Of a stretch of DNA of 64,000 nt, positions 46,370 through 57,142 are shown in pieces; position 1 is the first letter of the stretch; each line of letters opens with the position of its first letter. The position numbers and the translations under genes were made by a program. The notes beneath the pieces were generated by a model. The model did no database searches, was not told the origin of the DNA, and worked only from the letters and a program-made list of their open reading frames with translations. This stretch comes from Rhododendron vialii (Eukaryota; Streptophyta; Magnoliopsida; Ericales; Ericaceae): assembly GCF_030253575.1 (NCBI RefSeq), contig NC_080562.1, positions 31,761,852-31,825,851 of the forward strand, read 5' to 3'.

Positions 46370-46805
46370 TAGTATACTTCAAGCCAAACCATGCTGACTA
46401 CAGAACAAGACAAGAAGTCAACCTCCACACACCCAAACACGGCTTCAAATACAATCACCCAATAAACAAACTACCATCAGCCATCATTTCCATCTCAGAG
46501 ACCTCTAGATACAAGTCTGAAGAAATGCAAAGCAATCCCGAGAAACATACCGTCCGAAGACTTGAAGTTCCGGCAGCCGGAAATCGTAGTTTCTGGAGTA
46601 ATTCCACGGCATCATCGTTTCCTAGGCCTCGCGACATATGTACACAGTCATCATCTCTCAGGCCTCAGCACATGTGTACGCGCTCATCATCATGTAACTC
46701 AAGACCGTTCCGAGGTGTCCGTCACAAGATTCCAGTTCTTGGAAACAGGTTGAAAAGGCACCATGCAGACAAAGAGATCCTGAGGAGGGCATTGACCGCG
46801 CCAGC
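46370..46805. other. unassigned sequence beside the inverted duplication
   Basis: Both strands are open over parts of this stretch (plus 46306-46878 and minus 46658-46915). The minus frame's start (KNELKKQSKSLTCYKASLTS) has a diverged counterpart at 29380-29460, but I recognise no protein family and no selection test is possible here. Confidence 0.4.
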
Positions 46806-47290
46806 TCGTAGGCAAAGTAGGCGGTTGTGGAATTTCCGGCCGACGTCAAGCTGGCTTTGTAACACGTCAAAGACTTAGATTGCTTTTTCAATTCATTTTT
46901 GTATTTGAGGTCCACAAAAATTCAACTAGGCATAAACAGGAAGCGTAATTCCGGGTTTCTAAATTTGCAAAGATGTTCACAGGACTTGACCTTTTTTCTT
47001 TTTTATTTGTGTGAATTGGCTGATATCCACATTTCCTACGTTTATCAAAGGGGCAAAAATATCAGTTACAAAATGAGAGAATGTTCCAGTCCAGAAAGAC
47101 AGCAGATTAAGTAGTCTCGACCGGGAATACCAGGCGATCTTGACCTTCCACTACCTTGGCGGATGGAATTAGATCTCCCGTTTTAATCTCAGGAAGAATT
47201 TCTCGTCCAACAGTTGTGTATCTACAGATTGGCGTGGGAATTAGTTTTTACAAAATGTAGTTTGATTCACCTGACCGAAGAAAATCAAGA
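46806..47290 (-). repeat. inverted duplication, copy B (CYP37-like 3' end and flank)
   Basis: The minus strand matches 28690-29470 through the last exon, its 3' UTR and flanking DNA, with a deletion of about 200 bp relative to copy A. Confidence 0.8.
47107..47221 (-). pseudogene. orphan last exon of a CYP37-like cyclophilin
   Basis: After an AG acceptor the minus strand reads YTTVGREILPEIKTGDLIP, then SAKVVEGQDRLVFPV, with a stop at 47107-47109. Unlike the copy at 28758 it has no frameshift. No earlier exon is found upstream on this strand, so the exon is stranded and cannot be expressed as a cyclophilin from this place. Confidence 0.75.
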
Positions 47291-47426
47291 TTTGAAAAGG
47301 AAGTAGGTAATCGTTCTTGTTCAATGATTTCTAAGCGCTCTGTCATGATGGATACCAATTTGTTCGATGTTTCCAATCTACTCCGATGATTGCTCCGACA
47401 ATTCTTTTGACTCGTTTTGCTATGGT

Positions 47427-47780
47427 TTTTTTTTTTTTTTCAAAAGTGAGAAAATTGTATTGATAAATGCTCAGCAGCACTAACAAAACGGAGATCATTA
47501 CAAATAATTTGGACAAAGTTAAACTAATCGTCTAACAAATACAAAACGAATAAATCACAAAATAATCGATATCTTAAGGATAAAAGACACCAAATATCCA
47601 GATGATGATCAGATGCACTCCAACCAAGTATGAACGTACCAATGAACTCTCAAGAACTACAAATTTGCGAAGCCGTCAAGAGTTACCCCGCCAAAAACAT
47701 CATGTAGGGATAGAAAGGTGAAGCACAAATATCGTTGTGAAGCAACCTCGATTGAGAGAACCCGATTAGTAGACAAAAAT
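47427..47780 (-). mobile_element. retroposed 3' end (LINE-like), minus strand
   Basis: A run of T (about 47427-47440) followed by CAAAAGTGAGAAAATTGTAT looks like a minus-strand A-tail and 3' UTR. No reverse transcriptase sequence is readable. Confidence 0.4.
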
Positions 47781-48264
47781 TCATCCAAAGATGAAAATAA
47801 CAACTCTCGTAAAATGAGAGACAAAATTCTCACAGATCAGATGACAAGTCGTTGATATGGAAAAAAAAAAAGGAAAAAACAAAAAAAAAGAGTTGAAATA
47901 GTACCATGGCCTTCCTCTTCTGGTGCCGCACACTGGTTTGGAACCCGGGGGGTGATGGAAAGGGAGAAGAAAAGTTGTGATGGCTAGGGTTAAGAGAAAG
48001 GGAGAGAGAGAGATAGGGTCGGCTAGGTTGAGAGTCCAAAGATAGTACACAGTAGCTGCTGCCACCACACTTTTCATGAGAATGCTTAAGCACTTTGGAC
48101 TGGATGAGGAGTAATTACTCGAGCCTTTATCATCTCCTTCTCAATGTCCCGTGGGCTTCCCTTTTCCCAACCAATTTGCTGGGCTATCTAGCGCCATCGT
48201 AACAATCACATCTTTTAAAAAGCCTGATGAGAAGGACCACATAAAGCACTCAAAAGAATAGAGA
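47781..48264. other. intergenic, no gene recognised
   Basis: Overlapping minus-strand frames (47781-48093) are Ser/Leu/Phe-rich and appear composition-driven. GAGA repeats occur at 48000-48015. Confidence 0.45.
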
Positions 48265-48378
48265 GATGGATAGAGAGAGAGAGTCCGAGATAGAGCCAAA
48301 GGCAAGGCCAGTGAAGAAGGTGGATGGATCCCTATAATCAAGAACCACAGGGTTCAAGCTTCCATTGGAGGAAGATCG

Positions 48379-48641
48379 TTGGAGATTTACACTTCGTTTG
48401 TGGATAACATTCCTGAAATTCAAGGTCTACCGTGGCTACGACGAACTTTCAACAAGTTCGGAGTAGTTAAGGATGCGTTTATTCCATGGAAGAGAAGCAA
48501 ACGTACAGGCAATAGGTTCGGTTTTGTCAGGTACGACTGTCATGTTTCTGCTTCCATGGCTGTATCTTGGTTCAATGGAGTTTGGGTTGAGGACAAAAAA
48601 TTATTTGTCAAAGAGGCAAGCTTTGGTCGAAGTGAGGAGAT
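48379..48641 (+). pseudogene. RRM protein of retroelement type, 5' part
   Basis: The frame encodes an RNA recognition motif: YTSFVDNIPEIQGLPWLR, then FNKFGVVKDAFIPWKR, then the RNP1-like NRFGFVRYD. Frames like this, followed by the domain found at 52220, are common in plant genomes as LINE ORF1-like or domesticated proteins. The same frame is open upstream to about 48265 but has no ATG, while an ATG at about 48267 lies in another frame and soon stops, so a frameshift is likely. The gene is cut at 48641 by an LTR element; the rest is at 52220-52863. Confidence 0.7.
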
Positions 48642-49622
48642 TGTAGTGGCTCGGATAAATGGGGCTCTGTACTGACCGGAGACATATTACCAAGGGCCGA
48701 CCCCGAGGACATATTACCAAGGGATCCGTACCGACTCCGAAAGCATATTACCGAGGGCTCCGTACCGACCACAGAGACATACCACCGAGGGCTCCATACC
48801 GACCCTGGAAGCATATTACCGAGGGCTTCGTACCGACCCCGGAAACATATTACTGAGGGCACCCGAGGGCTCCGTACCGACCCCGGAGACATACCACCCA
48901 GGGCATCCGAGGGCTCCATACCGACCCCCGAAACATAGCACCGAGGGCTCCCGAGCAAGCCTCCTGCGCCTAATGAGACACATCATCGAGAAGAATCCTC
49001 GCGAAGGGCTGACCTGGCCATGTGCTCCGTAACCGCCTTATCCGGTGCGTCATCTATGATGTCACCCGAGGCGGTTACCCGAGCGTGACCTCCACGCGCT
49101 AACTTGGAGGCCAAGCAAACCAAGATCTATAAATACAAAGGGACTCTAACCTAAAGAGGTATGCCATTCTTCCCTAACCCTAGACCTAAACCTCTCTCCT
49201 TACATCTAACTTGATCGTCGAAGGGTCACTGAGTTTCCACAGCCCTAGTGACTTGTTGCAGGTCCAACGGCGGAGGCGCAGAGCAAAAGGAGGAAGGAAC
49301 CAGAATCCTCTCGCAATTAGGATCCCGACAATTGGTGTAAAACGCCGGTTTGGTCGTCTTACGCATGAAATAACACTGGTCATTGCACTGTTCATGTTCT
49401 TCCCGAGGTCTATATTCTTCCCGAGGCCTATCTCCTTCCCGAGGCCATCGACGCTCTTCCCGTCATGGCCAAACAGTCGTTAGGGAGGACGTTGTTTCTC
49501 CCTAACCCGAGGCCTATCTTTTTCTCCCTAGATCTAACTTGATCGTCGGAGGACGCACGGAGCTATAAGGAAGGAGCCAGGAGCAGAACCCGAACTGACT
49601 GATCCAAATTCGAACCCCGATA
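48642..49622 (+). repeat. 5' LTR of the 59-bp-repeat element
   Basis: Starts TGTAGTGGC and ends CCCCGATA (the 3' copy ends CCCCGACA). The first 320 bp are diverged ~38-bp repeats of the form GAGGGCTCCGTACCGACC..GGAGACATATTACC. TATAAATA at 49128-49135 marks the likely promoter. Confidence 0.85.
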
Positions 49623-49624
49623 AT

Positions 49625-49642
49625 TGGCGACTCTGCTGGGGA
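49625..49642 (+). other. primer binding site (tRNA-Arg type)
   Basis: TGGCGACTCTGCTGGGGA starts two bases after the 5' LTR. Similar sites are reported for Ogre/Tat gypsy elements. Confidence 0.7.
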
Positions 49643-50023
49643 TTAGTCATTCTCTCTGATGTTCGCTCCTACTCATCAACAGCTCTCACCTCGCTCATAG
49701 GCGTTCTTCACGACGGAAATGTCGAGATCCGAGAATTGAAAGACAACGCGACGAGAGGAATTGGCGAAGATCAACCAGCTCTTCCACCTGTTCTCCGGCT
49801 CTCGCTCCAGTGGGGGGCTAGGACCGTCCGTTGCACAACAACGTACGCATCCGCCAAAAGAATCCATGGCCTAGGCAGTCCGTAAAAAGGCCGCCTTGCC
49901 CCTTCCAGTGAAATGGTTCTTTGGGAGAAATCGGGCTAGCACAAAAGGCGTTCACTGTGCCCCGAACAACAATCAAACCAGGGTTCAAGGCAGAAGTTAG
50001 CTTTCGACAGGCTCGGAAGCGTC

Positions 50024-51035
50024 CATACCCTTCCGTGCCTCCTTCATGCCTAGGTTTTCCGAAGCCGAGCTCACGAATCGACGGAACCCTTCTGTGCCTC
50101 GTTTGCACCTCGATTTTTCGAAGCCGAGCCCTCGAAGCGACGGAACCCTTCCGTGCCTCCTTCGTGCCTCGGTTTTCCGAAGCCGAGCCCCCGAAGCGAC
50201 GGAACCCTTCCGTGCCTCTTTCGGACCTCAGTTTCCCGAAGCCGAGTTCCCGAAGCGACGGAACCCTTCCGTGCCTCGTTCGCACCTTGGTTTTCCGAAG
50301 CCAAGGCCTCGAAGCGACGGAACCCTTCCGTGCCTCATTCGTGCCTCGGTTTCCCGAAGCCGAGCCCTTGAAGCGACGGAACCCTTCCGTGCCTCATTCG
50401 CACCTCGGTTTCCCGAAGCCGAGCCCCCGAAGCGACAGAACCCTTCCGTGCCTCTTTCGGACCTCAGTTTCCCGAAGCCGAGCCCCCGAAGTGATGGAAC
50501 CCTTCTGTGCCTCGTTTGCACCTCGGTTTTTCGAAGCCCAGCCCTCCCCTCAAAGCAACGGAACCCTTCCGTGCCTCATTCGTGCCTCGGTTTCCCGAAG
50601 CCGAGCCCCCGAAGCGACGGAACCCTTCCGTGCCTCTTTCGTATCTCGGTTTCCCGAAGCCGAGCCCCCGAAGCGACGGAACCCTTCCGTGCCTCGTTCG
50701 CACCTCGGTTTTCCAAAGCCGAGCCCTCGAAGTGACGGAACCCTTCCGTGCGTCCTTCGTGCCTCGGTTTTCCGAAGCCAAGTCCCCGAAGTGACGGAAC
50801 CCTTCCGTGCCTCATTCATGCCTCAGTTTCCCGAAGCCGAGCCCCCGAAGCAACAGAATCCTTCTGTGCCTCCTTCGTGCCTCGGCTTGGCTTCCCGAAG
50901 CCGAGCACGCAAACCGACGGAACCCTTCCGTGCCTCCTTCGTGCCTTTGTTTCCCGAAGCTGAGCCTACGAATAGAAACCTTCTGGTGCCTACTTCATGC
51001 CTTGGTTTCCCGAAGCCGAGCCCACGAATCGACGA
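50024..51035 (+). repeat. 59-bp tandem array, about 17 units, open in many frames
   Basis: The phrase ACGGAACCCTTCCGTGCCTC starts units at a 59-bp step (for example GGAACCC at 50083, 50142, 50201, 50260, 50319, 50378). Each unit also holds GGTTTCCCGAAGCCGAGCCC. Because 59 is not a multiple of three, each frame passes through all three readings, and three units encode a 59-residue peptide repeat. The plus frame 49921-51048 is open for 375 codons (repeat core RNPSVPHSHLGFPKPSPRS) but begins at TTG rather than ATG. Other plus and minus frames are open for 70-230 codons over the same DNA. I see no known protein family and treat the openness as a property of the unit until tested. Confidence 0.85.
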
Positions 51036-51154
51036 ACAACTGGTATGAGGCTCAACACATCTCTTTGGGGCTTGGTACGCATCAACACATTCGGCCATAC
51101 TACTTGTCACCTCCTCCCTAACTAATAAAAGGTCAGGAGAAGTTGAGGGGCTAT

Positions 51155-52214
51155 TATAGTGGCCCGGATAAATGGGGCTCTATACTGACGCTGGAGACAT
51201 ATTACCAAGGGCCGACCCCGAGGACATATTACCGAGGGATCCGTACCGATCCCGGAAACATATTACCGAGGGCTCCGTACCGACCCCGGAGACATACCAC
51301 CTAGGGCTCCATACCGACCTCAGAAGCATATTACCGAGGGCTTTGTACCGACCCCGGAGACATATTACTGAGGGCACCCGAGGGCTCCGTACCGACCCCG
51401 GAGACATACCACCGAGGGCATCCGAGGGCTCCATACCGACCCCTGAAACATAGCACCGAGGGCTCCCGAGCAAGCCTCCTGCGCCTAATGAGACACATCA
51501 TCGAGAAGAATCCTCGCGAAGGGCTAACCTGGCCATGTGCTCCGTAACCGCCTTATCCGGTGCGTCATCTATGATGTCACCCGAGGCGGTTACCCGAGTG
51601 TGACCTCCATGCGCTAACTTGGAGGTGCCATGTGCTCCGTAACCGCCTTATCCGGTGCGTCATCTATGATGTCACCCGAGGCGGTTACCCGAGCGTGACC
51701 TCCACGCGCTAACTTGGAGGCCAAGCAAACCAAGATCTATAAATACAAAGGGACTCTAACCTAAAGAGGTATGACATTCTTCCCTAACCCTAGACCTAAA
51801 CCTCTCTCCTTACATCTAACTTGATCGTCGGAAGGTCACTGGGGTTTCACAGCCCTAGTGACTTGTTGCAGGTCCAACGGCGGAGGCGCAGAGCAAAAGG
51901 AGAAAGGAACCAGAATCCTCTCGCAATCTGGATCCCGACAATTGGTGTAAAACACCGGTTTGGTCGTCTTACGCATGAAATAACACTGTTCATTGCACTG
52001 TTCATGTTCTTCCCGAGGTCTATATTCTTCCCGAGTCCATCGACGCTCTTCCTGTCATGGCCAAACAGTCGTTAGGGAGGACGCTATTTCTCCCTAACCC
52101 GAGGCCTATCTTTTTCTCCCTAGATCTAACTTGATTGTCGGAGGACGCACGGAGCTATAAGGAAGGAGCCAGGAGCAGAACCCGAACTGACTGATCCAAA
52201 TTCGAACCCCGACA
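51155..52214 (+). repeat. 3' LTR of the 59-bp-repeat element
   Basis: Matches the 5' LTR but is longer by an internal 95-bp tandem duplication and lacks an 18-bp CTTCCCGAGG-type unit present in the 5' LTR. Its first dinucleotide is TA instead of TG. Confidence 0.85.
51532..51721. repeat. 95-bp tandem duplication inside the 3' LTR
   Basis: A unit from GCCATGTGCTCCGTAACC to GCTAACTTGGAGG occurs at 51532 and 51627, with two or so differences. The 5' LTR has one copy, so the duplication came after insertion or by template switching. Confidence 0.85.
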
Positions 52215-52219
52215 GAGAT

Positions 52220-52863
52220 GAAGGACAATAGGGCTCATGAAAGGAGGGAGCAGGATTACAGAAACAGAGACCAAAAGCCATAAGGATGGTCATGGGGCAA
52301 ACTCGAAGGCTGGCCTTTCTCGGCAGGTGTGGTGCAACAAGGATCCCGGTAGGACTTTTGTTCAAGTGGTTAATGGGGAATCATCCAAAAAACCCAGCCC
52401 AAATGTCACAATTCAGGTTAATCCTGTTGGGAACGGATGGCTCTTCCGAAGTGCGGTGGCGGTTATGCACAGAGTAGTCCCGATGATGACTCTAAAGGTG
52501 AGTTTTGGTTTGGAAAAGGATAAGACTGCCCAGTTTAGGGCATTGGGGGGGAGGTCTGTTTTGATAACTTTCCAAAGCCAAGTAGTTAGAGATGAACTCA
52601 TCAAAGACCTGTGGATGAAAAGGTGGTTCGAGACGGTGAAACCGTGGAGTGGCGAGCCCGCTAGCCATGAATGGTTTGTATGGCTGGGTTGCCAAGGGCT
52701 TCCACTTAACGCTTGGGATAATACCACTTTCCAACGAATCAGGGAAGTATGGGGCCATTTCATTTTAGTACATGAGGATACTCTACGAAGTGTATCCTTT
52801 GCTCAGGGGAAATTGTCACTCCTGTTATTTGTGGACAATAAGATGTTAAGAAACTTGACTTGA
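52220..52863 (+). pseudogene. RRM protein of retroelement type, 3' part
   Basis: The segment continues the RRM gene after the target duplication. Reading on in the original frame meets TAA near 52280; the open frame 52237-52863 is a different one, so a frameshift lies near 52240-52280. It contains FVQVVNGESSKK, WLFRSAVAVMHR, then GRSVLITFQS, KRWFETVKPWSGEPASHEW and LGCQGLPLNAWDNTTFQRI, a DUF4283-like pattern seen in plant retroelement ORF1 proteins. It ends at an early stop shortly after SFAQGKLSLLLF, where such proteins usually continue. Confidence 0.7.
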
Positions 52864-52888
52864 AAGAACTCATGTACCTTGGGCATCA

Positions 52889-53106
<218 letters not shown>

Positions 53107-53586
53107 CTACAGATGCAATCATCAATTACATGAAAGAGAAGCAGCAAAGAGACCAATTAAAACACCAATAAACCACCCGGGAAGAATTATTTGCACAAAT
53201 CCAACAGAGACACGGGTATTAAAAAACGCATGTTGGACCGAAGCCAGCTCAAATATACATCAGTGGAATCTCTAAAGCTTAAAGCAATGCCTGCCTCAGC
53301 AAGCTTGGTATGGAATTGAACCCTCTCTACTAGTAAAATATTGAGCATGAAAGAACCTGTTTAGCAATCCCCAATCGTCAAGATGCAGTGGCATTTTACT
53401 AAATGATCTGGTCAAGCTGTTACTCCAGTATCAGAAAACAAATATTGCGCCCCTCATTCATGGAGTTTTTTTTTTTTGTTTGTTCTACTTTCGTAGTTGG
53501 CTGGTTGCTTGTAGTTTGAGTTTTCCATCGAGATTGGGTTTCTTATTAGATTGAAGGATTGTGACCTTTACGAGACAAATGGTTTT
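53107..53586. other. intergenic, no gene recognised
   Basis: AT-rich with no HEMC exon or other coding motif on either strand. Confidence 0.5.
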
Positions 53587-54331
53587 TATGGAAGGCCGAA
53601 CATAAGAGTTCGCTATAGAACGAGCCAAATAAAATCTGTGCCAAGCCCGGTCTTCGAGCTCGGCTACCGTCCCTGCTGTTCATCGCCGTTCCACACCGGA
53701 CCAGGCTCGGCGGAAGACTGATCCGTGTTCGGCCACATCTGTCGTCGGATCCTTGTGCAACAATTATTCTCCTGACGGTCGTGAGTCAGGATCAGCAAGA
53801 GTCGTGTTCGGCCACCTTCCACGACGGGTCACTTGTGACTGTCCTCCCCTGTCAATCATGTGCCCGATCGGCAAAGGCGTGTTCGGCCACCCGCAGGGCA
53901 AGGCCACTGCCGACCACGGCTAGCCGCTGATGTGCATGTCTTTCCACGTGTAAAAGCGGTTATAACAGAAGATGATTATGAGCGCACATGGGTGTGCCAG
54001 CTCAGCCCTAAAAACGGTTACCAGATCTATCTGGTGACGTCATGATGACGCTGCCTGACCCGCGTTAGGCATATGCTTGTGCTTGGAGAGCAAGTGAAGG
54101 AGCTCTATAAATACCTAGCGGTGGAAACCCTAAAGAGGTACACGCTACTACATACTCACTCTCGTAATCTTCTGCCTACTCTCTCTGCACTTTACTCATC
54201 CCCACGCTGGAGGGCCTTGCCGGGACAACCCCCGGCCTGGTCTTTAGTCGTGCGCTCACTGTGCAGGCTAGGAGAAGACTCGATCACCAAGCCACCAGCG
54301 GAGGAAGAGATCGCGGATCACGGGCCACACA
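53587..54331 (+). mobile_element. 745-bp solo LTR, GC-rich
   Basis: A G+C-rich block with sharp edges inside AT-rich DNA. CTCTATAAATACC (TATAAATA at 54105-54112) followed by a pyrimidine-rich leader looks like an LTR promoter. CGTGTTCGGCCAC recurs near 53728, 53802 and 53879. It ends GGGCCACACA. GTTTT flanks both sides (53582-53586, 54332-54336), but the right one lies in a T-run, and the left end is TA rather than TG, so the borders are tentative. Confidence 0.55.
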
Positions 54332-54570
54332 GTTTTTTTTTTTTTTTTGAAAGCAATCTTTCTGACAAATGATTGCTGCAGCATAATTACGCAATTTCAG
54401 GCTTGCTGAATTAGCATTCCTTCACGAACAAGAGGCCTTGTATAAGCTGAAAAATCAGAAACCTTGCCCCTGGAAACCAAGGTCAAATGACGCAGCTTTT
54501 CTGTTCCTTGTGTTCCTCCTTCCAGCCCTTTGTGTCAGGTCAAGTATTCGACAGTCAAATTTGCTAAACT
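54332..54570. other. short intergenic segment between LTRs
   Basis: A T-run, then a minus-strand stretch reading SRGKVSDFSAYTRPLVREGM that looks coding but matches no family I can name. Confidence 0.4.
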
Positions 54571-57088
54571 TGTACTCTTAGTTCATTAATTAATTAGGTT
54601 AAGTCCTAGTTCATTAATTAATTAGGTTAATTAATATAAAAGCATGATTAGGTGTATAATTGATATTAGTCATAGTAATTGTTTACAATATTAACTTGAT
54701 ACCTTACGTAGATAAATATATAAATCTATATTTGAATAGTAGTTTTTCATTTTTTTTCTCTCCTTATTATTCATACTTGTCCACATACATTATGATTTCG
54801 GAACCCAACAGTAGCCCAAGAATTATGGCTTCTGTATTCATCCTCTCGTCAGTCCCTCTCCCTTATCTCTCCTAAATTCCTCTTTTCCTCACTTCCTTCT
54901 CACACTCCATCACATTCACTCTTATCACTCCACACTCCTATTACTTCTACAATTGCACTCTATCTCTCTATCACTTCCATATACAAAACCACATCCTGAG
55001 GTTCCTAAAATAATAACGTAAGGCAGTTCAGAAGCAATCCAGCCCTTCGTCTTCTCCAACTTCCGTTTTTCTTTCTCTTCTTTTGTCAAATCCGCTTACT
55101 TGCTTATCGACCGGAGGAAAGGTAGATTAATCACTCCCCTACTTTCTCCTAAGTATATTTATTTCTTGTAGTGTTGTTTTAACGTATAGAAGTAGTAAAA
55201 AAAAAAAAAACAAATCAAACGCCAAACGTCAAGACTCAAACCACCATAGTTATTCTCTGTTTTCGGTTTGGACGTGACTGGAGATGATTAACAGTTTGCA
55301 TGAAGGGTGCTTTATTACAATCTACTCCTAAAATAATGAATCTGATAGATTAATTAATATGTAAAGATTTAGACCTAAGCATCAAAATCCATCCAATCAA
55401 ATCCTTACTCTGTTTTCGGTGCACAATGTCCGGACTGGAGTTGGTGTGGCCCGGTCGAGCGTAATAGGAACGAAACAGATTGCAGGGAAAGTGTTTTTAC
55501 TATAGATTAGTCCTTGTGGATTATGAATCTGCCGATTTAAGCCTTAAGCTAATTGTTATTGAATAGTTGATCACAAAACATGGTAAATCAGTTTCTTGTA
55601 TTATAAAATATGTTTTTATAATCATCTTTCTCTTCTGCTTAGAACTAATGCTACTGTAATGTCATAACGGTATATAGTAACGAAAAATTATTATTAGTTG
55701 AATAATAACAATACTAATACTTCTATGTAACTGTAGAACAATGCATATGATAAGTTATGACACATTTTATTCCTTGACAAATTGATAGCCAATCCAGTGG
55801 ATAGCTATAGGCGTCATAATTTCTAGAAGAATAAAATAACTATATTACCCTTACATTTGAGTAACGACTAACCAACCTTCTAGTTTTTAAGAAAATTTCT
55901 TGACCGATAACGAATTTAAGGGCATCGGCCCGCTCATAAAACACTACACGCTTTACTTTCTCGCACCATATTAAATGATATATTGTTGTCTCATTGAAAT
56001 GTATCATGTTTGAGCTGTTGTTGATTGTATCATGTTGTACATGCTAGAATGGACTTAGGTTCGCTAGGGTGGTTCGAGTAGTGAACACATAGACGTGGTT
56101 AAGTAATGGATAAAATGGTAAAGTTGATCAAGGATGTTGGGTGCCGGTAAAGGACCCCGAGTACGGTAAAGTACTCAGAGTGTGTGGAGGACGGTAAAGG
56201 ACTCCAAGTACAGGATTTGGGATACGGTAAAGGATCCTAAATGCGGTACAGTACCGTGTGTGTGTGTGTGGAGGACGGTAAAGGACTCCGGGTACAGGAT
56301 TTGGGATACGGTAAAGGATCCTAAATGCGGTATAGTGCCCAGTGTGTGTGTGAAGGACGGTAAAGGACTTCAGGTACAGTATTTTGGGAAACGGTAAAGG
56401 ATCCCTGAATACGGTATAGTACCCAGTGTGTAGAGTTGGGAGACGGTAAAGGATCCTGACAATAAGATAGTGCGACCCCTAATGCTGAGTTGTCATGGAG
56501 AGTTATTCCATGGGAAGGTCAATGTTGGTGGATGTGGGAGGAAAGGATCTCTTGGAGAGAATCCTTAGATTTCATGTAAGATAATGGATAGTGAAGGAAA
56601 TGACAATGTGTTATTATTCTGTACCTCCTATGAATTACTATATTGTTGATTTGCTAATTGTAAGGTAAGGGGTTAATAGGGTTGAGATTATCTACTGAGT
56701 TTCAAAACTCATTATAGTGCCGTTGGGCTGGCGTTTTATGCCAGGTAATCCAGAGACCGAGGAACAGAATCCGCAACAAGATGAACAGTACCAGGGTGAA
56801 GACCTCCCAGCTGAGGAAGGGGAGTTTGTTGAGCCTTGGAGGCCATACCCTTAGAAGCTCTATTAAATTAACGTACTTTTATTTAGATTTTCATAAGTGT
56901 TATCACAATTGTCAAACTCTATTTCATTTTTGTTGGTTTGTAAGACAATTAAGTAGGTTTGAATTTGGTATTTAAGGTTTCCGCTGCTAAACTCTATTAA
57001 ATAAAATTTTATTTCTTATATATCAGTTTTATGAATTATTAAAAAAAAATATGATTTAATTAACGTGGCCGAAAATCGGGGCGTTACA
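54571..57088 (+). mobile_element. 2.5-kb solo LTR
   Basis: Begins TGTACTCTTAG and ends CGGGGCGTTACA, with perfect 5-bp duplication AAACT (54566-54570, 57089-57093). The GGGGCGTTACA end is common in large plant Ty3/gypsy LTRs. Inside is an ~82-bp minisatellite, then a short acidic frame (NPETEEQNPQQDEQYQGED) near 56750-56850. No primer site or pol is present, so a solo LTR is the simplest reading. Orientation is inferred from the ends. Confidence 0.7.
56187..56470. repeat. ~82-bp minisatellite with CGGTAAAGGA half-units
   Basis: GGACGGTAAAGGACT recurs at about 56190, 56273 and 56355. Within each unit ACGGTAAAGGATCC occurs about 40 bp further on. A (GT)n run sits at the unit junction. Confidence 0.8.
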
Positions 57089-57108
57089 AAACTAGTAAGA
57101 GAGAGATC

Positions 57109-57109
57109 A

Positions 57110-57141
<32 letters not shown>

Positions 57142-57142
57142 C
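57109..57142. repeat. (CT)n microsatellite
   Basis: CT dinucleotides, shortly after the solo LTR. Confidence 0.85.

Larger units (their letters stand above)
48642..52214 (+). mobile_element. non-autonomous LTR retrotransposon with 59-bp repeat core
   Basis: LTRs are 48642-49622 and 51155-52214. The target duplication GAGAT is perfect (48637-48641, 52215-52219). A primer site TGGCGACTCTGCTGGGGA (49625-49642) resembles the tRNA-Arg-type site of Ogre/Tat Ty3/gypsy elements, and AGGAGAAGTTGAGGGG is the polypurine tract. The 1.5-kb interior has no gag, protease, integrase or reverse transcriptase. It is mostly a tandem array, so the element would depend on another for movement. It disrupts the RRM gene. 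Confidence 0.88.

Noticed and set aside
46306-46878. 190-codon plus-strand frame
   Set aside because: Begins inside the arm of a foldback MITE and is antisense to DNA shared with the other copy of the inverted duplication; no recognised domain.
46658-46915. Minus-strand frame ending YMMMSAYTCAEA as a CASP-like membrane protein
   Set aside because: Only a faint resemblance to one helix; the counterpart at 29380-29470 does not keep the frame and no other CASP-like feature is present.
49818-50819. Minus-strand frames of 77-155 codons over the 59-bp array as genes
   Set aside because: They are mirror readings of the same tandem units, with no independent start, motif or flanking signal.
50024-51035. 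Regular 59-bp repeats as a CRISPR array
   Set aside because: The units are repeated over their whole length with no unique spacers, they lie between LTRs, and the DNA is plant nuclear.
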